In this document: piece after piece, positions 1 to 8,055 of the stretch | Numbering within the stretch: the first letter of the stretch is position 1 | How the letters are laid out: each line of letters starts with the position of its first letter | Notes under the pieces: model-generated | Database searches by the model: none | The model's input: the letters and a program-made list of their open reading frames with translations, nothing else | Told to the model about the DNA's origin: nothing | Made by a program: the position numbers and the translations under genes | Assembly: GCA_023667695.1 (NCBI GenBank) | Contig: JAMOZY010000003.1 | Location: 62,001 to 126,000, forward strand | Direction: 5' to 3' | DNA: 64,000 bases | DNA from: Clostridium sp. | GTDB taxonomy: Bacteria > Bacillota > Clostridia > Lachnospirales > Lachnospiraceae

Positions 1-604
1 CATAATTACAGATAACCGCCGCTGTCTTGTAGGAAGCAAAGGTCTCCTCTGTTACAATGGATACACCAAACTTTTCTGCATCAAACATAGTGTCACTATT
101 GCTTTCAAACAGACAGCTATAATCCGAAAATGCTACCAGACCGGTAATCTTATACCTGCGTCCTGCTTCATTCTCCAAGGTATCTCCAACAGAAAGACCG
201 TTATTGTCTGCATACATCCGGTCAATCGCGATTTCATCGAAAGCAGAAGGCAGACTGCCCTCCATCAGGCAGACCTGGTTTACCTCATCCCGTTCCGAAA
301 AGATTCGCATTTTGCTGCCATTGGTCAGCATCTCCTCCGTATAATATAAGTCATAAATCTGGACACCAAGGGCTGTAATGCTTTTTCGCTGCGCTTTATT
401 CAATCGTTTTTCCGTCTGGAAATGCCCGTCTTCTATATTGTAAACCTCAAAGCTGTTATTGTAGGCCGTAAGCATACTGCCATCTGCAACCAGAAAGCCG
501 GAAATAAATCCGATAAATCCGGTGAGCATCAGAAAGATGACTGCATACTTTCCAATTTCTCCTTTTAATTCCGGAAGAAGTCGTTTCTTTAATGGATTTT
601 TCAT
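1..604 (-). CDS. ABC transporter permease, FtsX/MacB-like, partial
   Basis: This is the N-terminal part of a membrane permease; the rest lies left of the window. The start is the ATG at 604-602, preceded by a good GGTAAGGAGG ribosome binding site. After a basic start (residues 1-15) there is one hydrophobic segment at about residues 17-38. A long extracytoplasmic-type domain follows, the usual layout of MacB/FtsX permeases that carry a periplasm- or cell-surface-facing domain after the first helix. The ATPase gene lies 11 bases upstream, so the two form one exporter operon. Substrate is not inferable; relatives export peptides or lipids or act with bacitracin-type sensors. Reading frame is open to the window edge, with no sign of decay. 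Confidence 0.75.
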   Translation of the reverse strand, partial: MKNPLKKRLLPELKGEIGKYAVIFLMLTGFIGFISGFLVADGSMLTAYNNSFEVYNIEDGHFQTEKRLNKAQRKSITALGVQIYDLYYTEEMLTNGSKMRIFSERDEVNQVCLMEGSLPSAFDEIAIDRMYADNNGLSVGDTLENEAGRRYKITGLVAFSDYSCLFESNSDTMFDAEKFGVSIVTEETFASYKTAAVICNY

Positions 605-615
605 CTTCCGCCTCC

Positions 616-1323
616 TTACCATTCCAATTCCTCTGCTGTAAGCTTATGCTCATTACAAATATTTTTCCGAATCATGCCATCCCGCAGCTTGACTACCCGG
701 TCAGCCATATCCTTAATGGCATCATTATGGGTTACCATAACAATGGTATTGCCGTATTTCTGATTCACGGTTTCAATGAGCTTCAATATTTCCTTACTGG
801 TGTTATAATCCAAAGCTCCGGTAGGTTCATCACAAAGGAGGATATCCGGATTCTTAACAATCGCACGGCCGATGGCACAGCGCTGCTGCTGTCCGCCGGA
901 CAGCTGGTTTGGCAGCTTCTTCTGATGCTTCGTTAAACCAAGGGTATCCAGCAATTCATCTACACTTAGCGGGTCCTCACCCAGATATGCACCTACCTCG
1001 ATATTCTCCCGAACCGTTAGATTGGGAATCAGATTATACATCTGAAAGATATAGCCAAGATGCTTTCTCCGATATATGGTCAGCCGCTTTTCATTCATAT
1101 CCGCCATAGCCTCTCCATTTACATAAATACCGCCGGAATCAGCCTGGTCAATTCCTCCAATGATATTTAACAGGGTGGATTTTCCGGAACCGGAGGGACC
1201 CAGTAATACACAGAATTCTCCCTGCTGAATCTCTAGGTCGATTCCTTTTAAGACCTGTATCCTGCTGTCACCGGAGCCAAAGGCTTTGGTAACCTGTTGA
1301 ATTTCCAAAAATGAATGATTCAT
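616..1323 (-). CDS. ABC transporter ATP-binding protein, MacB/LolD type
   Basis: The protein is a cytoplasmic ATPase driving the adjacent permease. Walker [10 protein letters not shown] lies near residue 40, the signature LSGGQQQR near 140, Walker [13 protein letters not shown] next to it, and the H-loop VTHN near 200. The GALD after Walker B is typical of MacB/LolD/BceA-like ATPases. A longer reading frame starts at 1338, but the AGGAGAG ribosome binding site sits inside that extension and points to the ATG at 1323 (MNHSFLEIQ). It is the first visible gene of a two-gene operon with the permease. It lies outside the putative mobile-element boundary, so it is probably chromosomal or part of an older insertion. 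Confidence 0.9.
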   Translation of the reverse strand: MNHSFLEIQQVTKAFGSGDSRIQVLKGIDLEIQQGEFCVLLGPSGSGKSTLLNIIGGIDQADSGGIYVNGEAMADMNEKRLTIYRRKHLGYIFQMYNLIPNLTVRENIEVGAYLGEDPLSVDELLDTLGLTKHQKKLPNQLSGGQQQRCAIGRAIVKNPDILLCDEPTGALDYNTSKEILKLIETVNQKYGNTIVMVTHNDAIKDMADRVVKLRDGMIRKNICNEHKLTAEELEW

Positions 1324-1470
1324 ATTCTCTCCTCTCATGTTTCTTTTCCTTTATCCTATTGAGTAATATATATGAAACTCAAGTTAGCATTATCTAACTA
1401 CGATTATAAAATGTTTTTCCTATTTGTCAAGATAAAAGTTGAACTCGTAAAGCTCGTTATTAATTACAAA

Positions 1471-1501
1471 ATCCCGATAGATTCCTCTACCGGGATTTTG
1501 C
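1471..1501. terminator. Bidirectional terminator-like hairpin
   Basis: An inverted repeat of 14 bases with one mismatch (AAAATCCCGATAGA / TCTACCGGGATTTT) has a four-base loop and A/T tracts on both sides. It lies between the ABC operon start and the recombinase stop and would end the recombinase transcript on the minus strand. Confidence 0.6.
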
Positions 1502-1650
1502 TTAACTATGCTGATGCAGATATTTTTCTTTTGTTGCCATACCGCCCCGAATGTGCCGCTCTGACTTATTCACATCTAATACCACCCTGGCTCTGGCTGC
1601 CAGTGACGGATTAATCTGAATGAGGCGTTCTGTAATGTCTTTATGTACGG
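1502..1650 (-). pseudogene. 3' remnant of a gene interrupted at the recombinase end
   Basis: On the minus strand a coding-like frame of about 48 codons ends in TAA at 1504-1502. Its right side runs into the 3' end of the serine recombinase gene in a different frame. The translated tail contains RARVVLDVNKSERHIRGG and is rich in Arg, Lys and Glu with normal codon use. It has no start codon or ribosome binding site of its own. I do not recognise the family. A headless reading frame touching the recombinase stop is what an integration inside a gene leaves behind, so I read it as the 3' part of the target gene. A chance open frame cannot be excluded. Confidence 0.45.
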
Positions 1651-3194
1651 TCGTCGTTAATCAGAACGGTATCATCAACCAACACAGCCTCCTCCAAGCC
1701 CAAGTCTCCGAAGAGCCTCAGGTAAATGTCGATGTTGCCGTCCTTATCCACTTCTATTTTTTTAATAATCTTCTTCAGCTGTGTATTGGACATCTGACGC
1801 ACATCAGTGATATCTTCGATTTCCTTAAATGTCGTGTTCAGTATCTTTTCCAGCTGTTCTCCTTTTGTCAGGTGGTAGGCAACCATTTTCAGTTCATTTT
1901 CCAGCCGTTCAATTTCCTTCCTTGCACCGCCGATTTTCTCATTCAAATCCTCTCGGGTAATGAGGTCATCCATATACATATCCATATATTTCTGTCTGCT
2001 CTTTTTCAGCTTGTTCAATTGTGCATTCAATTCTTTTTCATATTCAATGTTCTCATCCTTTGCCCTGTAGACCCGCTGAAATTCTCCGACCACATGGTTG
2101 ATGACCTTCTTTTTTTGCTTCAGCATGTCCGCAAAGTAATCCTGAATGACCGAGATAAGCTCGTCCTCATCCAAGGTGATTGCATTCGGGCAGCTATCCG
2201 CCCCTCTGCCATTATGTCCTGAGCATACCCAGCGGACATATGTATTCTTGTAGGTGCGTACTGAACGCCGGAACGACCAGCCGCATTCCTTGCATTTTAT
2301 CAGCGTGGAAAACAGGTGCCTGTTACTCTGGCGTTCACGCGTCATTTTGAATGCATTATGCCGTGATTTCAGTATTTCCTGTGCCTTTTCATAAAGCTCA
2401 TTGTCAATAATCTGCAAATCAGGTCGCTCAACTATCATCCATTCTGCCTCGTCCTTATTTGTCCTCTGCCCTGTCAGAAAGTCTGTCACCTCCTGCTTGC
2501 CATTAATGATTTTTCCCGTATACAGTTCGTTTGTCAGAATCCTAGATACAGCATTCTGGCTCCACGCACAATTCCGTTTCGTTTTTAGCCCCCGCTCGTT
2601 GAGCATGTTGGAAATTCTGGCAGTTCCATAACCGCCCTCTATGTACCATTTGTAAATCTGTCTTACAATTACCGCTTCTTCTTCATTGATAGTAAGGTTG
2701 AAATAATCACCAATCGTTTTTTCATAACCGTAGACTATGTTCGGAACGCGTCCTTTTTCGGCATTCATTTTCTTTCCAAATTTAACACGCTTGGATGTGT
2801 TGGCACTCTCCTCCTGTGCTAAGGCACCGAATATCGTAAGGACAAATTCGCTGTTTCCCATGCTGGTCATGTTGGCGGTCAGGAATTGGGTTTCAATTCC
2901 CAGTGCTTTGAGCTTACGTATATTTTGCAGTAAATCAACTGTGTTTCTGGCAAAACGTGATATATCTTTTACCACTACCATGTCGAATATTCCACGCTCG
3001 GCATCAGACATCATTTGCAGAAATTCCTTACGGTTCTTTATCTTCGTGCCTGATATTCCTTCATCCGCGTACAACCGCACCAATGTATCACCTGTCCGTT
3101 TGGTATATTCTGCAAAAAACTCCTTCTGTGCCTCCAGACTGTTGAGCTGGTCCTCCTTATCCGTGGAAACACGACAGTATGCAGCTATGTTCAT
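1641..3194 (-). CDS. Large serine recombinase (site-specific integrase/resolvase)
   Basis: The 517-residue enzyme has the three-part layout of large serine recombinases. The catalytic resolvase domain covers residues 1-150, with the nucleophile Ser in YCRVSTD near residue 10 and the arginines of DISRFARN near 80. A recombinase DNA-binding domain covers about 160-270 (Y..GYGTARISNMLNERG). A zinc ribbon lies at about 300-345 (CKECGWSF, then C..H and C), and a coiled-coil segment at about 370-450. It would catalyse integration and excision of the element through a covalent 5'-phosphoserine intermediate. The start has a GGGAGG site 6-7 bases upstream. Its 3' end overlaps the remnant at 1502-1650, as expected if the att site lies next to the gene. 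All catalytic residues are present, so it should be active. Confidence 0.93.
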   Translation of the reverse strand: MNIAAYCRVSTDKEDQLNSLEAQKEFFAEYTKRTGDTLVRLYADEGISGTKIKNRKEFLQMMSDAERGIFDMVVVKDISRFARNTVDLLQNIRKLKALGIETQFLTANMTSMGNSEFVLTIFGALAQEESANTSKRVKFGKKMNAEKGRVPNIVYGYEKTIGDYFNLTINEEEAVIVRQIYKWYIEGGYGTARISNMLNERGLKTKRNCAWSQNAVSRILTNELYTGKIINGKQEVTDFLTGQRTNKDEAEWMIVERPDLQIIDNELYEKAQEILKSRHNAFKMTRERQSNRHLFSTLIKCKECGWSFRRSVRTYKNTYVRWVCSGHNGRGADSCPNAITLDEDELISVIQDYFADMLKQKKKVINHVVGEFQRVYRAKDENIEYEKELNAQLNKLKKSRQKYMDMYMDDLITREDLNEKIGGARKEIERLENELKMVAYHLTKGEQLEKILNTTFKEIEDITDVRQMSNTQLKKIIKKIEVDKDGNIDIYLRLFGDLGLEEAVLVDDTVLINDDRT

Positions 3195-3286
3195 CCCAAA
3201 ACCTCCCTATTAAAATATTACCATTCCGTAACAACTTTACTATATCAAAGAACGCACCTGAAAGCAACGAAATAGTTGTAATATTT

Positions 3287-3658
3287 CTATATTTGACTCA
3301 TATCTTTCATATCATTTATGATATCTACTCCCTCTTTTGTCAGGATTTCCACCAACATCCTAGTCAGGGCTTCCAAATCCAACTTCAAATTTGTAACAAC
3401 GTCCACAATGCGGCCTTTGGTGCTGGTATTTGACATTGCAATAATCCAAGCATCCTTTTGAATCTCAGAATACGTGTCATTTGCAAATTTTCTCGCTTCA
3501 TCAAATAATTGCTGACTTAATGCATTTTGTGCTATTATACTGAGATAATAATTGCATCTCCGTAATAGTTGCTTATGCTTTGCTATTTTCTTGGCAGTAT
3601 CAATCTCCTCACATACCTTATCTGCAGGAACCGCTGCCCCATTTAACTGTCTGTCCAT
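3287..3658 (-). CDS. Small helical protein of unknown function
   Basis: This 123-residue soluble protein has a good start (AGGAGG, spacing 6). It is predicted to be almost entirely helical with regular hydrophobic heptads, especially residues 15-75 and 80-120. I do not recognise a family; four-helix-bundle proteins carried by mobile elements look similar. It lies 92 bases upstream of the recombinase on the same strand and could be cotranscribed with it, so a role in recombination directionality is possible but unsupported. No membrane segment, cysteine cluster or catalytic motif is visible. Confidence 0.6.
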   Translation of the reverse strand: MDRQLNGAAVPADKVCEEIDTAKKIAKHKQLLRRCNYYLSIIAQNALSQQLFDEARKFANDTYSEIQKDAWIIAMSNTSTKGRIVDVVTNLKLDLEALTRMLVEILTKEGVDIINDMKDMSQI

Positions 3659-3927
3659 TTTATGCCTCCTATGTTGTAGTTTCTATTTCTATAATTATAT
3701 TAGCATATTGCCGTAAAAAGAAAATGTCACAAAAGTGTCAAAAATGTATCAGAAAAGTATCACATAAACATCAGGATTTTTCACCTGAAATTATTTGGGT
3801 GCAAATTGTTTAACCGTCAATGTCCTTATTATTTTTAAAGTCAACGATTATTAAAAATAAAAAGGCAGCCGTTTGTCTGTTAAGATAAACCGCTACCCGT
3901 GATTGATATTCTGTTTTTCATCTTTAT

Positions 3928-4026
3928 ACCTTTTCAAAAAAGTATTTATATCCTTCCCACCCATGAATACGGCATTTCTACATACTGCATTAGTGTTCCG
4001 CCTAAATCAAAAACTACAGCTTTCAA
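3928..4026 (-). pseudogene. N-terminal fragment of a HAD-superfamily hydrolase
   Basis: Immediately downstream of the ParE-type toxin the minus strand encodes LKAVVFDLGGTLMQYV, the motif I segment of HAD hydrolases (DxGGT). A further MPYSW segment follows, then a stop after about 26 codons. The reading continues briefly in another frame (WEGYKYFFEKV), which indicates a frameshift. Only the first of four HAD motifs remains. The rest of the 370-base gap around it (3659-4028) holds AT-rich sequence without another gene that I can support. Confidence 0.55.
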
Positions 4027-4028
4027 AA

Positions 4029-4358
4029 TTATATGGTATCTCCTATTCTCAATTTCTTCCAATAGTTTTCCAACTGATGAAATATTCCGACAATATTTAC
4101 TGTTTCCGATTCAATGCTGAATACTATAATATAGTCCATTCGACCGATGATAGCCTCATGATACCCTTTATCTGCCAAATATATATCCCTGCTGACTGGA
4201 AACTGCAGGGGATTTTCCTCCAGACGGTCATATATATCTTTCGTTTCATCCAACAGATGTACAGCCGCCTGTTCATTTTTCAACTGATAAATCAAATAAC
4301 GTAAAATACGGTCAAACAATTCATCTGCATGTTCTGTTATAACCAGTTTATAAGCCAT
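4029..4358 (-). CDS. RelE/ParE-family toxin
   Basis: The 109-residue protein has the compact beta-alpha-beta fold pattern of the RelE/ParE superfamily. It begins MAYKLVITEHADELFDRIL, has a central F-P-x-S-R-D segment near residue 55, and a C-terminal strand pair (GRMDYIIVFSIE, VNIVGIFH). Members either cleave mRNA on the ribosome (RelE) or poison gyrase (ParE). The sequence alone does not decide between them, although the long N-terminal helical hairpin is more ParE-like. The start overlaps the end of the antitoxin gene by 11 bases, the standard antitoxin-first arrangement. It probably stabilises the element. Confidence 0.85.
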   Translation of the reverse strand: MAYKLVITEHADELFDRILRYLIYQLKNEQAAVHLLDETKDIYDRLEENPLQFPVSRDIYLADKGYHEAIIGRMDYIIVFSIESETVNIVGIFHQLENYWKKLRIGDTI

Positions 4359-4608
4359 ATTTTGTCCTCATTTCCGCTAAAGCTGTTCTGGCATCTTTGA
4401 CCTGTCCGCTTTCAATTTGCTGTTCAGACAGTTCAATATCTCTGTATACGGAAAAACGGTGCATGACACTTTCATAAATCTCCATACTCATAATAACCAT
4501 ATCTCCATATCCATTTTTTGTAATATAGATTGGTTCTTCTGATTTGTGGCACATATCCGAAATCTCTGATGTATTTTTTAAGTCCTTAATAGGAATGATG
4601 TGTGGCAT
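4348..4608 (-). CDS. Phd/YefM-family antitoxin
   Basis: This 86-residue protein has the Phd/YefM signature: IIPIKDLKNTSEISDMCHK at the N-terminus, then EEPIYITKNGYGDMVIMSMEIYE. These form the dimeric DNA-binding domain. The C-terminal region (residues 55-86) is charged and probably the toxin-neutralising segment. It is the first gene of the pair with the ParE-type toxin and should repress its own promoter, which must lie in the 175 bases upstream (4609-4783), where no other gene is visible. Confidence 0.87.
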   Translation of the reverse strand: MPHIIPIKDLKNTSEISDMCHKSEEPIYITKNGYGDMVIMSMEIYESVMHRFSVYRDIELSEQQIESGQVKDARTALAEMRTKYGL

Positions 4609-4783
4609 TTCACATATACCTCCGCTATTTCTATATAGTCATATTGTACCATAATTATCCCATCTTTTTCAACTGCAATATTATTCTGACCCATCAGTTA
4701 CAATACATTCCATATAAAGCTACGGAAAATTACATAACGGATAGCGGTCTTTCTTAGTTGATACTTATATACATTAAAGCACT

Positions 4784-5050
4784 TTATAACTGCATGAATT
4801 GTCCCTCTTCATATTCTTCTTGATCAGGAATCTGATCCGCTGCCTTTTGGATTGCCTGCTCTACTTTTTTTGAATTGGCTTCAATTAATATCTCAAGTAA
4901 ATAGTCGGCGGTTACTGACGCTGTATTTGGATTATGAAACCGATAATTTAATTTCTGTTTCTTCACGGCGGAGTCTCCACCCCCTTCTGTTTGCCCTTTG
5001 TCCATATTATGAAATTTCAGTTTAAAATAGTCCTGTGAAACTGTTTGCAT
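4784..5050 (-). CDS. Small hypothetical protein
   Basis: An 88-residue hydrophilic protein. The C-terminal half is acidic and helical (DYLLEILIEANSKKVEQAIQKAADQ, ending in an EEYEEGQF stretch). I do not recognise it. The first ATG at 5050 has no convincing ribosome binding site, and an internal ATG at residue 16 is an alternative start. The 90 bases upstream show short open frames in several phases, so the gene may be the tail of a decayed longer gene. Confidence 0.4.
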   Translation of the reverse strand: MQTVSQDYFKLKFHNMDKGQTEGGGDSAVKKQKLNYRFHNPNTASVTADYLLEILIEANSKKVEQAIQKAADQIPDQEEYEEGQFMQL

Positions 5051-5137
5051 CTGCTGATAGATTTCGTCAATTAATTATCGAATGCTTTAATTCCGGCACC
5101 GAAGTGACAAAGAAACCGATGCTCAGTCATTTCACAC

Positions 5138-5533
5138 CTATAACATGGTTATTTCTGCTGCTGTTACTGCCTGGTCCTCCATTTGGCAATACTCGTCATA
5201 TATTTCTCTGGTTACCATCGGAAATTCTTCCGCTGCTTTTTCTCCCATCTGAATCGGTGGCAGCAGAGAAAGAAGCTCCTTGCATAATTCCTGATTCGGA
5301 CAGTTGTTTAAAAAGCCCCCTACCGTATCCAATATCAAGCGGTCGCACATGTCTGTCAACATCACCTTCTGTACACCGGGCTGATGCTGACCGATAAAAC
5401 TTGCCATGTTTTCCGCTGTCATATCAAATACATATTCCAGTCTTTCACTTCCATCCGATGGGTAAAGATATGCATATCCCACACGCTCTCCGTCCAGTAT
5501 CTTTTCTACGGCTTCCATATCATTCTTCGTCAT
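5138..5533 (-). CDS. Conserved-looking hypothetical protein behind MazF
   Basis: The product is 131 residues when started at the ATG at 5533, chosen because AAAGGAG lies 7-8 bases upstream; an upstream in-frame ATG at 5551 has no such site. The start overlaps the end of the MazF-type toxin gene by 14 bases, so the two are translationally coupled. The protein is acidic, mostly helical, and contains a Cys-rich middle ([22 protein letters not shown]). It is neither a known MazE-like antitoxin nor a DNA-binding fold that I recognise. Its position after the toxin leaves open whether it is an unusual antitoxin or an unrelated passenger. Confidence 0.6.
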   Translation of the reverse strand: MTKNDMEAVEKILDGERVGYAYLYPSDGSERLEYVFDMTAENMASFIGQHQPGVQKVMLTDMCDRLILDTVGGFLNNCPNQELCKELLSLLPPIQMGEKAAEEFPMVTREIYDEYCQMEDQAVTAAEITML

Positions 5534-5912
5534 CTGTCTGCTCCTTTCCATTCCATTTAATTGTCTTCATCCCCATACTGATTGCCAGAGCCTTGTCAAC
5601 CTCCTGCATCAGTTTTTCATCGGCTTTGCCTATATATTTTCCGATACGGGATTTATCAATTGTCCGAATCTGCTCCAGCAAGACAATTGATGATTTTGGC
5701 AGTTCTTTGGACAACAGAAAGATATGTGTGGGCAGCTCCGTCTTTTTTCTGCCTGTAATCGCCGCTACAATTGTAGTCGGACTAAATTGGTTACCCATAT
5801 CATTTTGAAGAATCAATACCGGTCTTACCCCACCCTGCTCACTGCCGAGTACTGGGGAAAGGTCGGCATAATAGATTTCACCCCGTTTAATTTCCATCGT
5901 TGTTCTTCTCAC
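5520..5912 (-). CDS. MazF/PemK-family endoribonuclease toxin
   Basis: A 130-residue MazF homologue. It shows the family pattern: [21 protein letters not shown], then RPVLILQND, the [11 protein letters not shown] strand with its active-site Thr, and [12 protein letters not shown] with the catalytic Arg region. MazF enzymes cut single-stranded mRNA at short motifs. The GTG at 5912 has a GGAGG at 7 bases and is preferred; the ATG at 5897 is too far from it. No MazE/RHH antitoxin gene lies upstream, where a structured RNA and its terminator occupy the space. The gene just downstream is coupled to it. Confidence 0.88.
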   Translation of the reverse strand: MRRTTMEIKRGEIYYADLSPVLGSEQGGVRPVLILQNDMGNQFSPTTIVAAITGRKKTELPTHIFLLSKELPKSSIVLLEQIRTIDKSRIGKYIGKADEKLMQEVDKALAISMGMKTIKWNGKEQTDDEE

Positions 5913-5966
5913 TCTTCACCCTCCATAATTCATTGTGTTTTTGATTCTTCAAAATTTTTTGTATGT

Positions 5967-6290
5967 AAAAGGCAGGTGCCTTATCATGAAAGAAAATCAC
6001 CTGCCTGTAATATCTATCTATGGTTATCTCGTCCTTTTGTCCCCGACCCCTGACGATTCGGAATATATCAGACGGGCATTGGTTATGCCTCTCATGGGAA
6101 TCCCACCCTCCCGCGGTTCTCGCCGGACAGCCCAATGCGGTGAAGCGTTCAAGACTGAAGTACCATTATGCCCTCTGCCTGTCATCGCCATCCTTCGGTT
6201 ACCACCCGAAGGTCGAAACAAAATTTTCTGTGGCTTGCCATGTTTCCACGACAGCAGAAGGGATGTATCTGATATATTGGGTATTTAGTT
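5967..6290 (-). ncRNA. Candidate structured noncoding RNA with terminator
   Basis: On the minus strand an 11-base perfect inverted repeat (6269-6279 with 6062-6072) closes about 195 bases of GC-rich sequence in an AT-rich surround. Inside are a CCTTCGG/CCGAAGG hairpin (about 6192-6214), a GGGCAT/ATGCCC long-range pairing, and a TGGGA/TCCCA hairpin. The segment ends in a terminator (5970-5978 pairs with 5998-6006, followed by TTTT). No open frame spans it with a ribosome binding site. It lies between two toxin-type loci and has its own upstream terminator boundary at 6317-6348. The shape recalls the large structured clostridial RNAs such as the raiA motif, but I cannot assign a family. Confidence 0.5.
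5968..6008 (-). terminator. Intrinsic terminator of the structured RNA
   Basis: A perfect nine-pair stem (CAGGCAGGTG side at 6006-5998, CACCTGCCT side at 5978-5970) is followed by TTTTACATAC on the minus strand. It separates the RNA locus from the MazF-type toxin gene. Confidence 0.7.
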
Positions 6291-6316
6291 TTCAAGGTTC
6301 AATGGGAATAAAAAAT

Positions 6317-6348
6317 CCCCTCACTTTTCATGCCGAAAAAGCGAGGGG
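6317..6348 (-). terminator. Intrinsic terminator after the DUF3368 gene
   Basis: On the minus strand CCCCTCGCTTTT and AAAAGTGAGGGG pair with one mismatch, followed by ATTTTTTATT. It lies 24 bases after the stop of the PIN-like gene. Confidence 0.75.
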
Positions 6349-6371
6349 TGTACAACCATTATTTAATTAAT

Positions 6372-6863
6372 TTACATTTCTTCATCCACTTGTTCCAAGC
6401 AAAATCTCATAAGATTTTCGGAAATATAAATATTTTTATCTATCATCTCCTGTATAACAGGTTTTAACTCACTTATGTATCCTTGTTTCCTTGCCTTTAT
6501 CAGGACACCAAGCGTACCTGTCACTGGCAACTTTAAATATTTTGCATGTTTCTTTGCATTAGCATCATCCATAATGATAATATCTGCATGTTTTTCTTTT
6601 GCCAGAATCATAACCTCTACTTCGCCATCATGTAATTGTGTTTTGAACATGGATTTTGCCAACTGATTCTCTATTTTTTCCACATGAATCCAATCAAGGG
6701 AGTTATCCACCTGCTTCTTACATATAGATTCTTTCTTTTCTGATAACTCTCGATATACTGCTTGGGGAATTAAAATTTCCCCATAAATTTTTTTCAATAA
6801 ATCAAGCTGTCCAACATGACATAAGGCAATTAAAGGTGTAGTGTTCACTATTACCTTACGCAT
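6372..6863 (-). CDS. DUF3368/PIN-like toxin
   Basis: The product is 163 residues from the ATG at 6863 (MRKVIVNTTPLIALCHV); the longer frame starting at 6920 has no support. The N-terminal VNTTPLIAL, the middle LHDGEVEVMILAKE and the later DIIIMDDANAKKHAK are the acidic motifs of the DUF3368 branch of PIN-domain nucleases. The first acidic residue is replaced by N (VNTT), as is usual in this branch. A GTLGVLIKAKxxG-type helix follows. Together with the preceding UPF0175 gene, which it overlaps by 8 bases, it forms the known UPF0175/DUF3368 gene pair, considered a toxin-antitoxin module. RNase activity is a family inference. Confidence 0.8.
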   Translation of the reverse strand: MRKVIVNTTPLIALCHVGQLDLLKKIYGEILIPQAVYRELSEKKESICKKQVDNSLDWIHVEKIENQLAKSMFKTQLHDGEVEVMILAKEKHADIIIMDDANAKKHAKYLKLPVTGTLGVLIKARKQGYISELKPVIQEMIDKNIYISENLMRFCLEQVDEEM

Positions 6864-7110
6864 TTTCCAATTCCTCCAAAAATTCTTCTTCGCTCTCAAA
6901 AGAGAATATAGATATCTCATTCTTACCTAGATATTTTATGAAATCTTCCTTTGTCATATCTGCTATGCTTGCACAATATCCCAATGACACTTTTTTGTTT
7001 TTATATAAATCTACAGCAAGCATACATTTCATATATGCCGCAAAATCATCTTCATTCTCATGTAAATCCAACAATATTTCTTCCGGAACATTTATTGAAA
7101 CAATACACAT
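6856..7110 (-). CDS. UPF0175-family antitoxin-like protein
   Basis: The product is 84 residues. The ATG at 7110 is chosen because AAGGAG lies 9-10 bases upstream; an ATG at 7119 overlaps that site. The sequence matches the UPF0175 pattern: a strand ending in NVPEEIL, a helix, AVDLYKNKKVSLGYCASIADMTKEDF and a final FLEELENA. These small proteins have an RHH/HTH-like DNA-binding fold and sit directly before PIN-like genes. It probably binds the operon promoter in the 240 bases upstream and neutralises the partner. Confidence 0.8.
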   Translation of the reverse strand: MCIVSINVPEEILLDLHENEDDFAAYMKCMLAVDLYKNKKVSLGYCASIADMTKEDFIKYLGKNEISIFSFESEEEFLEELENA

Positions 7111-7306
7111 AGCAATCATCTCCTTCCTTTTCAGATTCTCTTTAAATTATATTATATACATATCCTTTTTTCCTTACAACAGGAAAAATAACAATTTCTC
7201 AAATTTTCTATATTGACACTTGCAAATGTTCTCGCAAGTACAATTGCACTAGCCAAATAATCACCCAACACCCCAACTTCCCATCAACAACACCTTATAT
7301 AACCAT

Positions 7307-7334
7307 CCCCTCATCTCCGCCACGAGTTGAGGGG
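7307..7334 (-). terminator. Hairpin after the sigma-like gene
   Basis: CCCCTCA and TTGAGGGG pair across a short loop 20 bases beyond the stop of the sigma-like gene. The U-run is weak, so termination is only probable. Confidence 0.4.
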
Positions 7335-7354
7335 ATAACTTCATAAATACATAC

Positions 7355-7873
7355 CTACTCGTCCACAGCCTTCCTCAATTTTCCCAAAATTTTCCGCAGC
7401 CTCTTACTCACCGCCTGCTGTGAAATACCATAAACTTCTGCTAGTTCCGTCTCCGTCAGTTCATCATAATAACGTCCGCATATCATCAGGTGTTCCTCTT
7501 CTGTCAAATGGCTTATTGCTTCCCGAAGCTGTTCAAGCAGGATGTTCCGTTCTACAATGGCTACTACATCCATAGCACTGTCTACAAGAACATTCGTCCC
7601 ATTCAAATTATCTGTGAGCCATGCATCTATGGATATATCCTGGTTTTTAGTTGATTGCTCTGTTAAATATTTTTGTCTTCGTTGTTCCTTATAGAATTCC
7701 TTATACTGCTCTGGTGCCACTTCCATCAGCATTCCATGAAGTGGAATAAATAGTTTGTTTTCATAGCTTTTGTCTTTTTGGTATCTGTAACACAGTTCTG
7801 CATATGTGATCTCTTCATAACCGCCAGCAGAGAAGACAAAGCATTTATGATTGTCATACTTTTTTTCTGCCAT
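7355..7873 (-). CDS. Sigma-70 region-4-like regulator
   Basis: A 172-residue protein from the ATG at 7873 (GGAGG seven bases upstream). Residues 110-170 match sigma region 4: LEQLREAISHLTEEEHLMICGRYYDELTETELAEVYGISQQAVSKRLRKILGKLR, with the HTH at ELAEVYGISQQAVSKRL. The N-terminal half has no region 2, so it resembles the small sigma-like proteins of Tn916-type and CTn elements that regulate element genes. The middle contains a Gln/Lys-rich linker. Its target promoters cannot be seen. Confidence 0.82.
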   Translation of the reverse strand: MAEKKYDNHKCFVFSAGGYEEITYAELCYRYQKDKSYENKLFIPLHGMLMEVAPEQYKEFYKEQRRQKYLTEQSTKNQDISIDAWLTDNLNGTNVLVDSAMDVVAIVERNILLEQLREAISHLTEEEHLMICGRYYDELTETELAEVYGISQQAVSKRLRKILGKLRKAVDE

Positions 7874-7970
7874 ATACAATCCTCCATCTTGTCTGATTTT
7901 TATAAGTCAAAACAAAACGGAGGACTGCGACAATTTATATTTATGCACATTAAAATACAAGTAAAATAGA

Positions 7971-8011
7971 AAAAAGCAGATTCACCTCATTACACAGGTG
8001 CTCTGCTTTTT
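7971..8011. terminator. Bidirectional terminator
   Basis: AAAAAGCAGA and TCTGCTTTTT form a perfect ten-pair stem with an inner CACCT/AGGTG extension and U-runs in both directions. It separates the sigma-like gene from the XRE/resolvase-like pair. Confidence 0.75.
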
Positions 8012-8055
8012 ACATTTCACTTCAATTGAGAAACAAATTAAATTTTATACTCTGC

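Noticed and set aside
3899-4304. Plus-strand open frames opposite the ParE-type toxin
   Set aside because: They are antisense shadows without ribosome binding sites; the HAD-like fragment and the toxin on the minus strand explain the coding signal.
5887-6370. Open frames on both strands across the structured RNA
   Set aside because: High Cys/Pro/Arg content, no ribosome binding sites, and several stems overlap them; they look like chance frames in a GC-rich noncoding RNA.
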